Of a stretch of DNA of 5,637 bases, positions 4,756 to 5,637 are shown piece after piece. The translations under genes and the position numbers were made by a program. The notes beneath the pieces were generated by a model. The model did no database searches. It was not told the origin of the DNA and saw only the letters and a list, made by a program, of their open reading frames with translations. Source of the DNA: Thiotrichaceae bacterium (GTDB taxonomy: Bacteria > Pseudomonadota > Gammaproteobacteria > Thiotrichales > Thiotrichaceae). The stretch's first letter is position 1. Each line of letters opens with the position of its first letter. The stretch lies in NCBI GenBank assembly GCA_027008885.1, contig JALVDQ010000019.1:1-5637 (forward strand), in the 5' to 3' direction.

Positions 4756-5637
4756 TCAACAGGCATCACTGTTTTCGCCCATGCCCTGCAATATTTCTGC
4801 ATGATTTGTGAGTGCTGGCAAGCAGCTCATGCCTTCGCAAATATATGCGACTGGTTTTTTTTCAGTGTCATCTGTGCCGTTATCAAAAGGCTTTTTATCT
4901 TGCAGGGCGGCAACTAGCTGTGTTTCTTCGTTGGCGATAAAGTAACATTGTGTGCGAGGCGCGTAGTACGCATTGATCTCTCGTTTCAGGCTTTCAAGCT
5001 GCGTTGTTGTGCCGCGAATGACGACTGTGCGTGGCGGTTGTAAATATTCTTGCAGTGCTTTTAGCAGGGTGCAGTGGGCGCTGGGTGCCTGGTTTAAGCC
5101 GCTGGCTGCGTTTTTCAGGGTGCGTTCGGCGGCATCCAGATAGCGTGGTTCTGCCAGCAGGTGGCCGAGTCGTTGAAGCGCGAAGGCTGCTACACCATTG
5201 CCATTGGGGATGGCATCATCGGTATAGGTTTTGGGGCGTTGAATCAGTCTTTCGTGTTGGTGTGAGGTAAACCAGAAACCTCCATTTTGTTTGTCTTCAA
5301 ACTGATCCAGCAGGGTTTCGGCAAGCTCTATGGCAAAATCGAGGTCAGTATTACGCCAGCGAAGTTGTAACAATTCCAGGATCGCATCCAGCAAAAAGGC
5401 GTAGTCATCCAGATAGGCATTGAGGTGCGCCTTGCCATCCTTATAAGTTGCCAGAAGTTGCTTGCCATCCCAAAGTGAATGACGGATAAATGTCAGTGCC
5501 CGAGTGGCTGATTTTTCATAGTCATTTGCGCCAGAGCCATCATTATCAAGATAGCGAGCCGCCATCGCCATGCCGCGAATTGCAAGCGCATTCCAGGACG
5601 TGAGTATTTTATCGTCACGCTCGGGGGGGATGCGTTG
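4756..5637 (-). CDS. YyaL/SSP411-type DUF255 thioredoxin-domain protein, C-terminal part (cut by window end)
   Basis: The reading frame is open to the last base of the window, so the true start lies outside and the Met at 5571 is internal. 293 codons are visible. Upstream of that Met the frame reads RDDKILTSWNALAIRG, the conserved DDKILTxWN motif of the family (B. subtilis YyaL; vertebrate SSP411/SPATA20). Further family marks are LDDYAFLLDAILEL, an NGGFWFTS segment, DDAIPNGNGVAAFALQRL and, near the C-terminus, a conserved AYICEGMSCLPALTN. Full-length relatives are about 650-700 residues with an N-terminal thioredoxin-like DUF255 domain followed by an alpha/alpha-barrel resembling six-hairpin glycosidases. 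Only the barrel's second half and the tail are present here. The biochemical function is not established. It is upstream of yheS but separated by 489 bp of repeats, so probably not in the same operon. Confidence 0.92.
   Translation of the reverse strand, partial: QRIPPERDDKILTSWNALAIRGMAMAARYLDNDGSGANDYEKSATRALTFIRHSLWDGKQLLATYKDGKAHLNAYLDDYAFLLDAILELLQLRWRNTDLDFAIELAETLLDQFEDKQNGGFWFTSHQHERLIQRPKTYTDDAIPNGNGVAAFALQRLGHLLAEPRYLDAAERTLKNAASGLNQAPSAHCTLLKALQEYLQPPRTVVIRGTTTQLESLKREINAYYAPRTQCYFIANEETQLVAALQDKKPFDNGTDDTEKKPVAYICEGMSCLPALTNHAEILQGMGENSDAC

Noticed and set aside
4756..5571. DUF255-family gene starting at the Met at 5571
   Set aside because: The frame stays open to 5637 and those codons encode the conserved DDKILTSWN motif, so the Met is internal and the gene is cut by the window.

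Overview
The window looks like a chromosomal piece of a gammaproteobacterium. This rests on protein resemblance recalled from memory, not on a database search: an E. coli/Haemophilus-type DapE next to a YffB-type ArsC-family protein, and a YheS-type ABC-F protein of almost the E. coli length. Base composition is moderate, with AT-rich intergenic stretches. The species cannot be named from the sequence.

Every gene lies on the minus strand, so transcription runs from high to low coordinates. In that order they are: the C-terminal part of a YyaL/SSP411-type (DUF255) thioredoxin-domain protein, cut by the window end (5637-4756); a 489-bp intergenic region full of repeats (4755-4267); yheS (4266-2350); a 175-bp gap holding a second repeat copy (2349-2175); a probable small operon of yffB (2174-1821), a GLOD5-like VOC-family protein (1757-1365) and dapE (1322-189); an AT-rich gap with a nested palindrome (188-83); and the first 27 codons of a lipoprotein gene (82-1), cut by the other window end.

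The gene functions are housekeeping. DapE makes diaminopimelate for lysine and peptidoglycan. YheS is a ribosome-associated translation factor. YffB and the VOC protein are small soluble enzymes of uncertain substrate. The yffB/dapE neighbourhood is a known gammaproteobacterial arrangement, here with a VOC gene between the two.

The unusual content is between the genes. Two copies of one miniature inverted-repeat element, in the same orientation, bracket yheS: a 140-bp form downstream and a 296-bp form upstream. The long form carries an internal tandem array of about four 18-bp units. A second, unrelated 101-bp fold-back element with 13-bp ends lies 18 bp before the yheS start codon. It appears to supply a -10-like box and a six-codon upstream reading frame that stops 4 nt before yheS, which has no visible Shine-Dalgarno sequence of its own. 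No transposase, CRISPR array, tRNA or rRNA was seen. I found no new multi-gene system; the candidates for novelty are these small repeat elements and their possible effect on yheS and yffB expression.
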